A stretch of DNA of 36,169 bases from Actinomycetota bacterium (GCA_018268605.1 JAFDWG010000327.1:1-36169), one strand, 5' to 3'; shown: positions 8,058 to 16,466, counted from the stretch's first letter. Translations and numbers: made by a program. The notes: generated from the letters alone by a model not told the origin.

Positions 8058-9404
8058 GTGGACTGGTCATTGGCGATCGTCGCGACGGCGGTGCTCGGCG
8101 TCGCGGCCTTCTCGGCTCGGCTCTCCGACTCGCCGGTCACGCCGCCGCTGGCGTTCATGCTGCTCGGCCTCCTGGTGGGCGGCGAGGTGCTCGGCGGCGT
8201 CGAGTTCTCGAGCACCGACGCCACCGTCCGCACCCTGGCCGAGGCGGCGCTGACCCTGGTCCTCTTCACCGACGCGGCGCGGATCGACCTCCGCGCGCTG
8301 CGGCGCGGCGGCGGCGTGCCGGCCCGGCTCCTCGGCGTCGGGCTGCCGCTGACGATCGTCGCCGGGACCGCCGCGGCGGCGCTCTGCTTCGGTGACCTGA
8401 CGCTGGGCGAGGCGGCGATCGTCGCCGTCATCCTCGCCCCGACCGACGCCGCCCTCGGGCAGGCCGTCGTCACCTCCCGCGCGATCCCGACCCGCTGGCG
8501 CCAGGGCCTGAACGTGGAGAGCGGGCTCAACGACGGCATCTGCGTGCCGCTGCTGTTCGCCGCGGTGGCCGCCGCCGACGTCGAGTCCCACATCTCCGGC
8601 GGGCGCGGCCCGGGGACGCTCCTGCTCGAGGAGATCGGCTACGGCGCACTCGGCGGGATCGTCGCCGGGTGCCTCGTCGCCTTGGTCGTCGTCCAGGCCG
8701 GCCGGCGAGGCCTGATCGACGACCTCTGGCGCCAGATCGTCCCGGCCGCGGGCGCCGCGCTCGCCTATGGGATCGCCGTCGCCCTGCAGGGCTCGGGCTT
8801 CATCGCGGCGTTCGTCGCCGGGCTTGTCTTCCGCGGCCTCGCCCGCGAGGACCCGGTCCGGATCGACCTCCTCTCGGAGCAGGTCGGCGACGCGCTCGGC
8901 GGCGTGACCTTCCTCCTCTTCGGCGCCATCCTGCTCCCCCCGGCGCTGTCGGCGATCACCCCGACGCTCGTGATCTACGCGGTGCTCAGCCTTACCGTGG
9001 TGCGGATGGTGCCGGTGGCGATCTCGATGCTCGGCACCGGGGCACGGGCGCCGACCGTGGCGCTGCTCGGCTGGTTCGGCCCGCGCGGACTTGCCTCGAT
9101 CGTCTTCGCCCTGATCGTGGTCGAGGAGTCCCACCTGCCGGGCCAGGAGCTGATCGTCACGGCCGTCTACCTCACCGTCGGCCTCTCGGTGATCCTCCAC
9201 GGGGTCAGCGCGGCGCCGCTCGCCCACCGTTACGGCGCGTGGCTGGCGGCGAACCCGAAGCCCGCCGAGGAGTCCGGGGAGCACGCGGTGGAGTTGACCC
9301 GGGTCCGCGGCGCGGCGGCCCGCCGGGAGCCGCTCGACCTCCGGCCGGACACTCTTCCCAGATCACCCGATGAAGATGAAGCCCGGCCGTGGTGCCGGAA
9401 CTAG
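8058..9404 (+). CDS. CPA1-family Na+(K+)/H+ antiporter (NhaP-like)
   Basis: A 448-residue membrane protein with about 12 helices, exchanging monovalent cations for protons across the cytoplasmic membrane. The family's ion-binding region is seen in LAPTDAALGQAVV and in NVESGLNDGICVPLLF, with the conserved ESxLND. FGPRGLASIVFALIV corresponds to the conserved late helix. A hydrophilic tail of about 60 residues follows the last helix and lacks a TrkA/RCK fold. The start is GTG at 8058, preceded by a purine-rich GGAGGCCCGAG. Same strand as the sulfatase with a 45-bp gap, so co-transcription is plausible. Confidence 0.88.
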   Translation: MDWSLAIVATAVLGVAAFSARLSDSPVTPPLAFMLLGLLVGGEVLGGVEFSSTDATVRTLAEAALTLVLFTDAARIDLRALRRGGGVPARLLGVGLPLTIVAGTAAAALCFGDLTLGEAAIVAVILAPTDAALGQAVVTSRAIPTRWRQGLNVESGLNDGICVPLLFAAVAAADVESHISGGRGPGTLLLEEIGYGALGGIVAGCLVALVVVQAGRRGLIDDLWRQIVPAAGAALAYGIAVALQGSGFIAAFVAGLVFRGLAREDPVRIDLLSEQVGDALGGVTFLLFGAILLPPALSAITPTLVIYAVLSLTVVRMVPVAISMLGTGARAPTVALLGWFGPRGLASIVFALIVVEESHLPGQELIVTAVYLTVGLSVILHGVSAAPLAHRYGAWLAANPKPAEESGEHAVELTRVRGAAARREPLDLRPDTLPRSPDEDEARPWCRN

Positions 9405-9437
9405 CTTGCTCCTCGTGACCGAACCGAAGGAGGAGAT

Positions 9438-9890
9438 GTGACCGACGAGGAGACCTTTGACCGGTTGGAGGAGATGGGCCCGATCGACTACCTGGTCATC
9501 GAGTGGCCCGGTGGCCGGCCTCACGGGGACGTGGCGCCGCGGCTGTTGGAGTTGGTCGATGCCGGCCTGATCCGGGTGCTGGACCTTGCCTTCGTGGCCA
9601 AGGACGCCGACGGCAACGTCACCGCGCTCGACTTCGAGCAGCTCGCCGACGACGTGGTCGAGCTCTCGATCTTCGAGGGCGCCGCCAGCGGTCTCCTGGG
9701 CGAGGAAGACCACGCCGAGGTCGGCGCGGTGATGGAGCCGGACACCGCCGCCGCGGTGATCGTCTTCGAGAACGTCTGGGCGGCGCCGTTCGCGACCGCC
9801 GTGCGGCGCTCGGGCGGCCAGTTGGTCGCCGGCGGTCGCATTCCCGTACAAGCGATGCTCGCCGCCCTGGACGCGGTCGAGGCAGCCTGA
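9438..9890 (+). CDS. DUF6325 family protein
   Basis: A 150-residue soluble protein. The MGPIDYLVIEWPG opening, the LVDAGLIRVLDLAFVAKDADG segment, AAAVIVFENVWAAPFA and the final GGRIPVQAM match what I remember of the actinobacterial DUF6325 family, which is often found beside SHOCT proteins. Biochemical role is unknown. The start GTG at 9438 has a strong AAGGAGG (9427-9433) only 4 nt upstream. It heads a run of five same-strand small genes up to 11.5 kb. Confidence 0.72.
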   Translation: MTDEETFDRLEEMGPIDYLVIEWPGGRPHGDVAPRLLELVDAGLIRVLDLAFVAKDADGNVTALDFEQLADDVVELSIFEGAASGLLGEEDHAEVGAVMEPDTAAAVIVFENVWAAPFATAVRRSGGQLVAGGRIPVQAMLAALDAVEAA

Positions 9891-9904
9891 GAGGAGATAC
9901 CGAA

Positions 9905-10189
9905 ATGCCAAGACTTCTAAGAGGGATGGTTCGCACCGCGGCCGTGGCCGGGACCGCCACCGCGGTCAGCGGCGGCGTCCGGCGGCGCCAGGAGAACCGC
10001 TGGGCCCAGAAGGAAGAAGGGCAAAGCGCCGCCGCGGCGCCTCAGGCCCCACCCGCGCCGCCGGCTCCCGCCGAGGCTGCGGCGCCATCCACCCTTGACC
10101 AACTCAAGCAGCTGGGAGAACTTAGATCACAAGGCGTGCTCACCGATGAGGAGTTCGCCGCGCAGAAGGCCAAGGTGCTGGCGGCCTGA
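9905..10189 (+). CDS. SHOCT domain protein
   Basis: A 94-residue protein. ATG at 9905 is preceded by GAGAGGAG, and the gene begins 14 bp after the DUF6325 stop, so the two are very probably co-transcribed. The N-terminus is basic and weakly hydrophobic (RTAAVAGTATAVSGGVRRRQ). An Ala/Pro-rich linker (about residues 38-60) leads to a C-terminal SHOCT module (LDQLKQLGELRSQGVLTDEEF, then AAQKAKVL). In similar proteins the linker separates a membrane-associated segment from the SHOCT hairpin. Function is unknown. Confidence 0.78.
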   Translation: MPRLLRGMVRTAAVAGTATAVSGGVRRRQENRWAQKEEGQSAAAAPQAPPAPPAPAEAAAPSTLDQLKQLGELRSQGVLTDEEFAAQKAKVLAA

Positions 10190-10218
10190 CCGCCGGCGAC
10201 CATCCGGAAAGGAACCCC

Positions 10219-10611
10219 ATGTCAATCCTCGCCGACATCAGCTTCGGTGAACTGCTCCTCCTGACGTTCGAGATCTTCCTCTTCGTCATCTGGATCTGGA
10301 TCCTGTTCACGATCATCACCGATCTGTTCCGCGACCACGAACTCTCGGGATGGTGGAAGGCGGTCTGGGTCTTCTTCCTCATCTTCATCCCGGTCATCAC
10401 CGCGCTGGTCTACCTGATCGCCCGCGGCAACGGGATGCGCGACCGAACGATCAAAGCCCAGGCCGACGCGAAACGTCATTTCGACGAGTACGTCCGCGAG
10501 CAGGCCGTCACCTCACCCGCAGATGAACTCCACAAACTCAACGAACTGCGCGAAAAAGGCGCCCTCAGCCAGGCGGAGTTCGATCAGGCCAAGGCCAAGC
10601 TCCTGACCTGA
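10219..10611 (+). CDS. Membrane protein with PLDc_N-type helices and SHOCT domain
   Basis: A 130-residue protein. ATG at 10219 follows GGAAAGGAA at 8 nt. Two transmembrane helices (about residues 10-34 and 46-68) have the WW and IxIPxxxALxYL pattern of the phospholipase D nuclease N-terminal family, a membrane anchor without catalytic activity. A basic amphipathic segment and a C-terminal SHOCT module (ADELHKLNELREKGALSQAEF, then DQAKAKLL) follow. It sits 29 bp after the preceding SHOCT gene. The arrangement suggests a membrane-tethered scaffold; that is inference. Confidence 0.8.
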   Translation: MSILADISFGELLLLTFEIFLFVIWIWILFTIITDLFRDHELSGWWKAVWVFFLIFIPVITALVYLIARGNGMRDRTIKAQADAKRHFDEYVREQAVTSPADELHKLNELREKGALSQAEFDQAKAKLLT

Positions 10612-10748
10612 GCCACCGACCAATCGTCCACAAGTCAGTCTCGTCTTGGTCTCGAATTCCGACCGGAGCGGCGCCGCCTCGACTACGTTCGCGCGCGCAC
10701 GCCGACTCCGGTCGGTCCAAGACAACCCAGTGGGGGACGAAGAAACAG

Positions 10749-11132
10749 ATGAATCGTCGGTTCGGGAAGTACGGCTCAAAGGCGTCGGCGCTCGCGCTGA
10801 TCGTGGCGGCGGCGCTCGCGGGCGGGGTGCTCGCCGGTTGCGGCAGCAACAGCAACAACGTCGCGAGCACGGTGGAAAAGCAGATCGAAAAGAGCGGCGA
10901 ACAGGCCGAAAAAATCGTCAACGAAGCCACCAATCAGGCGCAGGAAGAACTTCAGAAGGCCAACAAGGAAAGCGGCGAAGCCTCCAAGTCGGCCGAAGAA
11001 GTGACGAAGAGCACCGAAGCCGCGATCGAAGAAGCCAACAAGAAGGCCAAGAAGGGCATCCAGCAGGGGCAGGAAATGTCCAAGGAAATCACCGAAGAAG
11101 TCAACAAGCAGATCGAAGAAGCGACCCCCTAG
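10749..11132 (+). CDS. Glu/Lys-rich coiled-coil lipoprotein
   Basis: A 127-residue protein with a lipoprotein signal peptide: basic start, hydrophobic core, lipobox LAGC with the acylated Cys near residue 31. The mature part is a long charged helix rich in Glu, Lys, Ala and Gln, predicted as a coiled coil with no other domain. All of its more than 20 glutamates are encoded by GAA and none by GAG, unlike most neighbours. A 137-bp gap separates it from the SHOCT gene, so it may have its own promoter. It probably works at the outer face of the membrane; its role is unknown. Confidence 0.72.
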   Translation: MNRRFGKYGSKASALALIVAAALAGGVLAGCGSNSNNVASTVEKQIEKSGEQAEKIVNEATNQAQEELQKANKESGEASKSAEEVTKSTEAAIEEANKKAKKGIQQGQEMSKEITEEVNKQIEEATP

Positions 11133-11159
11133 GGCCGACCGCGAGGCGAGGAGAAGACC

Positions 11160-11498
11160 ATGGGCTTCATGGACAAGCTGAAGGGCACCGCGAAGCAGGC
11201 CGTCAATCCCGGCGGCTCGATGAAGGAACGCGACAAGATCCAGAAGATCAACGCGTCGGGGGTCGACGCGACCGCCACGGTGGACTCGATGGAGGAGGTC
11301 GGCTCGCAGCTCGGCGGCGGCCATCAGATCGACTTCCAGCTCACCGTCCATCCGGCGGGCGGCGCCGACTACCAGGTGTCGACCAGCCAGTCGATGCACG
11401 AGCAGACCCTGAAAGGGGTCGAACAAGGCGCGACGGTCGCGGTCAAGATCGACCCTGACGATCCCCAGTCGCTACTGGTCTGGGGCGCCGCGAGCTAG
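11160..11498 (+). CDS. Small soluble protein, DUF3592-like beta fold (tentative)
   Basis: A 112-residue protein with an amphipathic, basic N-terminus (MDKLKGTAKQAVNPGGSMKERDKIQKI) followed by alternating strands: GVDATATVDSMEEVG, HQIDFQLTVHP, ADYQVSTSQSM, GATVAVKIDPDDPQSLLV. The phrase 'V(K)IDPxDPxxxxV' is typical of small OB-like domains that occur in DUF3592 and related actinobacterial proteins. The assignment is by pattern only. ATG at 11160 has GAGGCGAGGAG upstream. Its stop lies 4 bp from the stop of the convergent ATPase gene. Last gene of the small-protein run. Confidence 0.65.
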   Translation: MGFMDKLKGTAKQAVNPGGSMKERDKIQKINASGVDATATVDSMEEVGSQLGGGHQIDFQLTVHPAGGADYQVSTSQSMHEQTLKGVEQGATVAVKIDPDDPQSLLVWGAAS

Positions 11499-11502
11499 AC
11501 CC

Positions 11503-13392
11503 TCAGCGGCGTGCCGAGAGGTACGCCGCGACCCGCTCACAGCCGCGCCGCAACCGTCGGAAGTAGGCGGCGCGGCTGAGGTGGAGGGACTCGGCGACGG
11601 CTTCGTGGGTCGCGCTCCGTTCGAGGTAGCCGCGACGGAGCGCGGTCTGGGTCAGCTGGTCGCCGGGCGTCCCGTCGAAGGCGTGATCGACGGCGTCGGT
11701 GAGGGCGGCGCGGACCGAGGCGGAGCGAGCCGCGATGGTCTCGCCGCTCGCCAGGGGGCTCCCCGCCAGGTCGGCGCGGATGCCGAAGGCGCGGAACGCC
11801 TCGCGGACCGTCGCCACCGAGACGGCCTGGTCGACGCTCGGGCGTGGCGGTTCCGGCAGGCCGAGCTCACGGTAGACGTGGGCGTGCAGGGCGGCGATGA
11901 TCCCGCCCGGTCCCCAGTCGAGGAGGTGGCACTCGACCGTCTCCTCGCCGACCCGAGCGTCCAACTCGGGGACGTGGACGGCGCCGCCCGCGGCGGCGAA
12001 CTCCCGCGCGCCGGGCAGCGCCGGGTTGATCGGCAGGTAGCCGTAGCGCGGGCTGACCGAGGTCGCGGCGAGTAGGCCCGCCATGCCGAGCAACCCGAAG
12101 AGGTCCGGGTCGCGATCCCCTTTGACGGCGATCATGTCGCGCCAGATCACCGCGTCGGGGCGGTCGAGCCGGCGCGCGTGGGCGAGGCGCGGGCCGAGGA
12201 TCGGGTCCTCGTCGGCCGCTTCGGGGGCGGTACCGGGGGTGAGGCAGACGGTGATGCCGCAGAGGCGCTCGTCGCGGTCGCGGGCGACCGTGGCGTGGTC
12301 GGGAGACGCCTCGAGCAGGGCCCGGGAGCCCTCCCAGACGCCTGCGTGTCGGTGTCCGGCGACAGCTTGATCGGCCGTCTCGAGGTCCCCGGCCCGGAGG
12401 CCGTCGACGCGCAGGCGCTCGGACGCCCGCCAGGAGAAGCCCCAGTGGAGCGCCGGGCTCTCGGCGAGTTCGGCCAGGTCGGTCAACGCCAGCGGGCCCG
12501 CCGGGCCGGTGCCGATCGCGTACAGATGGTCGGCGACGCGGCGGCGCAGCTCCGCTTCGAGCAGGGGGTGGTCGCGCCGCATGCAGGCGCGGATCGCCTT
12601 GCGGACCAGCTCGTGGGGCGCGACCCCGAGGCCGCGCGGCTCGACGAAGTCGCGTCGCCGGAGCCACTCCCACTCGGCCTCCGGGTCGGCCCCCATCAGC
12701 GATCCGGCGAGCAGCTCGGGCGTCGTCACGCGCGCGATCGCCGCGATGGCGAGCGTCGCCAGGTGCGGGCCTTGGAGCCGTTCGGCGACCAGGCGCGCGA
12801 CGAAATCCTCGTCGAGACCGACGCCGGGCCCCGGCGATCCTGATGTGCGGTCCGCCGCCGCGGCGGCCAGCTCCAGCGCCAGCGGGTTGCCCTGCGCCCA
12901 GTCGCGGGCGCGGGCGACCGCGGCCGCGTCGAGGCCGTGACGGCGGAGCAGCTCGGTCGACGCCTCCGCATCGAGCGGCGCCAGCGGCAGCGACAGGAAG
13001 CGGCGCTCCTCGCGCGCCGCCCACTCAGGTCCGGGCGCGCGGCGCGAGGCGATCAGGACCGCCGCCCCCTCCGGCAGCGCCGGCAGCAGCACCCGACGTA
13101 GGTAGCCGCCGAGCGCCTCGACCCGCTCGAAGCAGTCGAGGACCACCAGCGGGCGCCCTCCCTCCGCCCACGCCCCGAGCGCGTCCTCCAACTGGTCGGG
13201 AACCGGCGCGATGTCGCGGCCGTCGATCCACACGACCTCGAACCCGGCCCCCGCCGCCCGCTCCGCCACTGCCCGCAGCAGCGCCGTCTTCCCGATCCCC
13301 GCCGGCCCATGGGCATAGACAGCCGCGACGCCCCCGACCTTCGCCAGCTCGGCCTCGATCCCACTCAACTCACGGTCGCGCCCCGCCAGCAC
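11503..13392 (-). CDS. ATP-binding regulator with N-terminal AAA domain
   Basis: A 629-residue protein. It opens with the AAA_16-type start LAGRDRELSGIEAEL, has a Walker A (GPAGIGKTALL, about residues 29-39), a Walker B (RPLVVLDCFE) and a sensor-like VLIASRR. A winged-helix-like section and a variable middle follow. The last 60 residues (ERSATHEAVAESLHLSRAAYFRRLRRG) look like a DNA-binding helix-turn-helix. The layout resembles STAND/LAL regulators but lacks the canonical LuxR domain. Start GTG 13392. Target and ligand are unknown. Confidence 0.75.
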   Translation of the reverse strand: MLAGRDRELSGIEAELAKVGGVAAVYAHGPAGIGKTALLRAVAERAAGAGFEVVWIDGRDIAPVPDQLEDALGAWAEGGRPLVVLDCFERVEALGGYLRRVLLPALPEGAAVLIASRRAPGPEWAAREERRFLSLPLAPLDAEASTELLRRHGLDAAAVARARDWAQGNPLALELAAAAADRTSGSPGPGVGLDEDFVARLVAERLQGPHLATLAIAAIARVTTPELLAGSLMGADPEAEWEWLRRRDFVEPRGLGVAPHELVRKAIRACMRRDHPLLEAELRRRVADHLYAIGTGPAGPLALTDLAELAESPALHWGFSWRASERLRVDGLRAGDLETADQAVAGHRHAGVWEGSRALLEASPDHATVARDRDERLCGITVCLTPGTAPEAADEDPILGPRLAHARRLDRPDAVIWRDMIAVKGDRDPDLFGLLGMAGLLAATSVSPRYGYLPINPALPGAREFAAAGGAVHVPELDARVGEETVECHLLDWGPGGIIAALHAHVYRELGLPEPPRPSVDQAVSVATVREAFRAFGIRADLAGSPLASGETIAARSASVRAALTDAVDHAFDGTPGDQLTQTALRRGYLERSATHEAVAESLHLSRAAYFRRLRRGCERVAAYLSARR

Positions 13393-13441
13393 CGCCGCAG
13401 GATCTCAGATCCCGGGGAAAATGAGCCTGGGCGACCGGGAC

Positions 13442-14308
13442 TCAGTCGGCACTCGGGGGCCAGGGACGGTAGACGGTGGCGAGGACCGAGACGGTGGCCT
13501 CGGTCGGGAGGGCGGCGGCATCGAGGGTGGCGAGGTCCTGGGCGCTGAGGTGGCGCGCGCTCGGGGTCATCCGCAGCAGGGCGCCGGCCTCTTCGTCGGT
13601 GAGGGACAGGGGGTATGAGATCCGCTCGGTCTCGAGGGGCTCGAAATGGGGGTCGAGGGCGCGCTCCAGGCGCTCCTCCTTCTCCGGGTCGACGTCGACC
13701 ATCCCCTTCACCCGGCGGCGTAGCTCGGCGAGGTGGTCGCCGTCGGGCCGCGCGACGATCAGGCGGCCCTCCGGCCGCAGGACGCGGTGGAACTCGGCCG
13801 GGTTGCGCGGGGCGAAGACGTCGAGGGCCAGGTCCACCGAGGCGGGCGCGATCGGGAAGGGGCGGAAGACGTCCCAGCTCGCGGCGGCGCCGTGAGGGTG
13901 CGCCTTGGCGGCGGCGCGCAGGGCGCGGACGGAGGAGTCGAGGCCGAGGCCGCGCGCTTCCGGCAGGGCTTCGAGGACGCCCGCGAGGTGGTAGCCGGTG
14001 CCGCAGCCCACCTCGAGGACGGTGGCGGCCCCCGGCCCCGAGCGCGCGCCCAGCCCGGCGAGCGCGTCGCGGAGTGGGGCATAGTGGCCGGCCGCGAGGA
14101 AGTCGATGCGCGCGCGGGCCATCGCCGCGTCATCGCCGCTCCGCGCCTGCCCGCCGCTCAGCAGGCTCGCGTAACCCTGGCGGGCGATGTCGAAACTATG
14201 GCGCCGTGGGCAGCGAAGCGAGGATTCGACCCGCCCGAGGCCCTCCCCGCAGACGGGGCAGCGGAGGATCGGGAGGACGAGGTCGAGGGCGGTGTCTGGT
14301 GCGGGCAT
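13442..14308 (-). CDS. rlmA: RlmA-like 23S rRNA (guanine-N1) methyltransferase
   Basis: A SAM-dependent methyltransferase of 288 residues. The N-terminal zinc site C17-P-V-C20 with C33 and H37 (CPRRHSFDIARQGYASLL) matches RlmA enzymes, which methylate G745 or G748 in the loop of 23S rRNA helix 35. The SAM motif I is VLEVGCGTGYHLAG, and FAPRNPAEFHRVLRPEGRLIVARP and LLRMTPSARH match later conserved parts. Whether it is of the RlmA-I or RlmA-II (TlrB) type cannot be told. I chose ATG 14308 because the ORF extension upstream is Arg-rich and not conserved. It lies 31 bp after the PP-loop gene on the same strand. Confidence 0.87.
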   Translation of the reverse strand: MPAPDTALDLVLPILRCPVCGEGLGRVESSLRCPRRHSFDIARQGYASLLSGGQARSGDDAAMARARIDFLAAGHYAPLRDALAGLGARSGPGAATVLEVGCGTGYHLAGVLEALPEARGLGLDSSVRALRAAAKAHPHGAAASWDVFRPFPIAPASVDLALDVFAPRNPAEFHRVLRPEGRLIVARPDGDHLAELRRRVKGMVDVDPEKEERLERALDPHFEPLETERISYPLSLTDEEAGALLRMTPSARHLSAQDLATLDAAALPTEATVSVLATVYRPWPPSAD

Positions 14309-14339
14309 GGGCGGCCGGTAGAGTGCCGCCCGAGCGTAG

Positions 14340-15041
14340 CTAGCGGCGCGCCGCCGCCGTCTTCGCCGCAAGATCGACGAACCAGACCCCGTCGCGCAGG
14401 CTTCGCTCGCCGACGTCGACCTCGACCGGGTGGGAGAAGATCGGGCCGTCGACTACGAAGGTGTGGAACTCGCCGTTCTCCCCGGCCAGGTCGACATCCG
14501 CGGCGGCGAAGCGCCCGAGCATCTCCTCGTCGACCACCTCGCCGAGGAGCGAGGGCGGCAGCAGCCCGTCCCTGACCGCGACGACGACGGCGCGGAAGCC
14601 GAGGTCCAGCAGCTCCCGCATCAGCCCCTCCCGCGAGCGTTGCCAGAGCGGTAGCCAGGCCTCCGTCCCGACCGAGGCGGCCATCGCCTCGACCCATTCG
14701 CGGTGAGCCTCGGTGTCGATGTCCCCGAAGATCCCGGTGCCGAGGCCCTGCTGCGCCGCGCCCGCGAGCTCGGCTCGCAGCGCCTCCTCGTACCCGTGCC
14801 AGGTGGTCGCGGCGAAGGCGATCGGGACGCCGAGCGCTGCCCCCTGCGCCTCGAGCAGCTCCCGCCTCAGCCCATGGGAGCGGGAGCGCTCGCCGCTCTC
14901 GGTCAGCATCGTCACCAGCAGGCCGGGCTTGGCGCCTCCGGCCAGCGCGTGGTGGAGCGCCAGCGCCGAGTCCTTACCGCCGCTCCAGGAGCAGTAGACG
15001 GGGACGGAGCGGGCCGAGGGAGTCGATTCGCTAGAAGTCAT
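14340..15041 (-). CDS. Dph6-like PP-loop ATPase (ATP pyrophosphatase family)
   Basis: A 233-residue N-type ATP pyrophosphatase of the diphthine-ammonia ligase (Dph6/DUF71) family. The PP-loop SGGKDS occupies residues 20-25 (YCSWSGGKDSALALH). GTGIFGDIDTEAHREWVE and the near C-terminal GENGEFHTFVVDGP are the family hallmarks. In eukaryotes and archaea the family amidates diphthine on EF-2. The bacterial substrate is not known, because bacteria lack diphthamide. The ATG at 15041 is the only start that keeps the PP-loop. It lies 2 bp from the start codon of the divergent dsbA-like gene. Confidence 0.85.
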   Translation of the reverse strand: MTSSESTPSARSVPVYCSWSGGKDSALALHHALAGGAKPGLLVTMLTESGERSRSHGLRRELLEAQGAALGVPIAFAATTWHGYEEALRAELAGAAQQGLGTGIFGDIDTEAHREWVEAMAASVGTEAWLPLWQRSREGLMRELLDLGFRAVVVAVRDGLLPPSLLGEVVDEEMLGRFAAADVDLAGENGEFHTFVVDGPIFSHPVEVDVGERSLRDGVWFVDLAAKTAAARR

Positions 15042-15055
15042 CCATGCAGATTGAA
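15032..15055. promoter_or_regulatory. Back-to-back start codons with candidate overlapping -10 boxes
   Basis: The ATG of the minus gene (15041-15039) and the ATG of the plus gene (15044) are separated by CC only. On the plus strand TAGAAG (15032-15037) ends 6 nt before its ATG. On the minus strand CAATCT (15055-15050) ends 6 nt before its ATG. Each box lies in the other gene's coding sequence. Both are imperfect -10 matches, so leaderless transcription is inferred, not shown. Confidence 0.35.
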
Positions 15056-15694
15056 GTCTTCTCCGACGTCGTGTGTCCCTGGTGCTATCTCGGCAAACGC
15101 CGGCTGGAGGCCGCGCTCGCGGACTTCGACGGGCCCGCCGAGGTGATCTGGCGCGCCTTCCAACTGCAGCCCGACGCGCCGCGCTTCGGCGAGCCGGGGG
15201 CGGGGGAGCTGAGCACGGTCGCCCTCGCCGAGCGCTACCCGCCCGAGCAGATCGCCGAGATGCAGGGACGGCTGACGGCGCTCGCCGCCGAGGAGGGCCT
15301 CGACTACGCGCTTGACCGCGCCCATCACGTCAACAGCTTCGACGCGCACCGGCTCGCGAAGGGGGCTGCCCGCCACGGCCGCGGAGCGGAGATGGTCGAG
15401 CGCCTTTTCCGGGCTCAGCAGGTCGAGGCGCTGCGGATCGACGACCCGGCGGTGCTCGCCTGGCTGGCCGAGGAGGTCGGCGTCCCCGCGAGCACGCCCG
15501 CCGAGGACGCCGAGGACGCCGCGGCGGTCTTCGCCGACCTCGAGGAGGCGGCGGCGATCGGCGTCAACGGCGTCCCCTTCTTCGTCCTCGACCGCCGGCT
15601 CGCCGTCTCCGGCGCCCAGTCGGCCGAGCTGCTCGGCCGCGCGCTGGCTCAGGCGGCGACGGTGCGGGAGAGCAGCGCCGAGAGCTCCGTGTAG
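15044..15694 (+). CDS. DsbA family oxidoreductase (FrnE-like)
   Basis: A 216-residue thioredoxin-fold protein of the DsbA/FrnE/2-hydroxychromene-2-carboxylate isomerase group. It has the redox motif C11-P-W-C14 directly after the first strand (IEVFSDVVCPWCYLGK). A helical insert (HHVNSFDAHRLAKGAARHG) is typical of FrnE. The cis-proline region is INGVPFFVL-like (GVNGVPFFVLDRRLAVSGAQ). There is no signal peptide, so it acts in the cytosol. FrnE proteins are thiol-disulfide oxidoreductases linked to oxidative stress. The last 46 bp overlap the convergent dienelactone hydrolase gene. Confidence 0.88.
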   Translation: MQIEVFSDVVCPWCYLGKRRLEAALADFDGPAEVIWRAFQLQPDAPRFGEPGAGELSTVALAERYPPEQIAEMQGRLTALAAEEGLDYALDRAHHVNSFDAHRLAKGAARHGRGAEMVERLFRAQQVEALRIDDPAVLAWLAEEVGVPASTPAEDAEDAAAVFADLEEAAAIGVNGVPFFVLDRRLAVSGAQSAELLGRALAQAATVRESSAESSV

Positions 15695-16395
15695 GCGCGC
15701 TCGGCCGCGGCCTCGTCGTAGGCGGGGGTATCGGCCATCGTGTAGCCGTGCTCGGCGTCGGCATAGACCTCCGAGCGGAACTCCTTGCCCGCCGCGCGCA
15801 GGGCGTCCTCGACGGCCGCGATCTGCTTCGGCGTCGCGCTCCGATCGTGGTCGGCGAAGCCGAGGTAGAGCTCGGCTTCGAGGTCCGCGGCGCTCAGGTG
15901 CGGGCTCTCGTCGTCGTCGGTCGCCAGGCCGCCGGTGTGGAAGCAGCCCAGGGCCGCGACGCGGTCCGGATAAGCGGCGGCGATCCGCCAGCCGAGCCGC
16001 CCGCCCATGCAGTAGCCGGTGACCGCGACGTCGCCACCGTCTGCCTCGTCCTGCAGCTTGCCGAGGTAGGCGGCCGCGTCGGCGACGATCCGCTCCGTCG
16101 TCAGCTCCCGGATCAGTGGCATCAACCGCCCGAAGATCTCCCCCCGGCGCTCCGGGGCGTCGAGCCCGTCGAGCGGGACCACCGGCGCCCGCCCCACCCG
16201 GTAGAAGACGTTCGGCGCGAGGACGACGTAGCCCGCCGCCGCGATCCGATCGACCATCGCCTCGATCTGCGGCCGCAGCCCGAAGGCGTCGACCAGGAAG
16301 AGCACCCCCGGATGCGGGCGCCCGTCGTCGGGCCGGGCCAGATAGGAATCGGCGACCCCTTCGGCCGTTTTGACGTCGATCATTGCGCTGTTCAC
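15649..16395 (-). CDS. Dienelactone hydrolase family protein
   Basis: A 248-residue alpha/beta hydrolase. The cysteine nucleophile Cys129 is in GYCMGGR, the acid is in LYLGFADHD and the histidine in DAEHGYTM, the Cys-Asp-His triad of dienelactone hydrolases. These enzymes open lactone rings, often in aromatic degradation, but many homologues have unknown substrates and no other chlorocatechol gene is nearby. The GTG at 16395 is supported by a GGAAGG six nt upstream. The ATG at 16383 is the alternative. It follows the TrxR-like fusion gene on the same strand with a 71-bp gap. Confidence 0.87.
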   Translation of the reverse strand: MNSAMIDVKTAEGVADSYLARPDDGRPHPGVLFLVDAFGLRPQIEAMVDRIAAAGYVVLAPNVFYRVGRAPVVPLDGLDAPERRGEIFGRLMPLIRELTTERIVADAAAYLGKLQDEADGGDVAVTGYCMGGRLGWRIAAAYPDRVAALGCFHTGGLATDDDESPHLSAADLEAELYLGFADHDRSATPKQIAAVEDALRAAGKEFRSEVYADAEHGYTMADTPAYDEAAAERAYTELSALLSRTVAA

Positions 16396-16401
16396 TTCAC
16401 A

Positions 16402-16407
16402 CCTTCC
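16402..16407 (-). promoter_or_regulatory. Shine-Dalgarno deciding the dienelactone hydrolase start
   Basis: GGAAGG on the minus strand lies 6 nt before the GTG at 16395. It is 18 nt from the in-frame ATG at 16383, so the GTG is preferred. Confidence 0.55.
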
Positions 16408-16466
16408 GAGCTCGGATCATGCGTTCGCCGGGTCGGTGCCAACCCTAGTGAGACGGAGTCTCCGGG

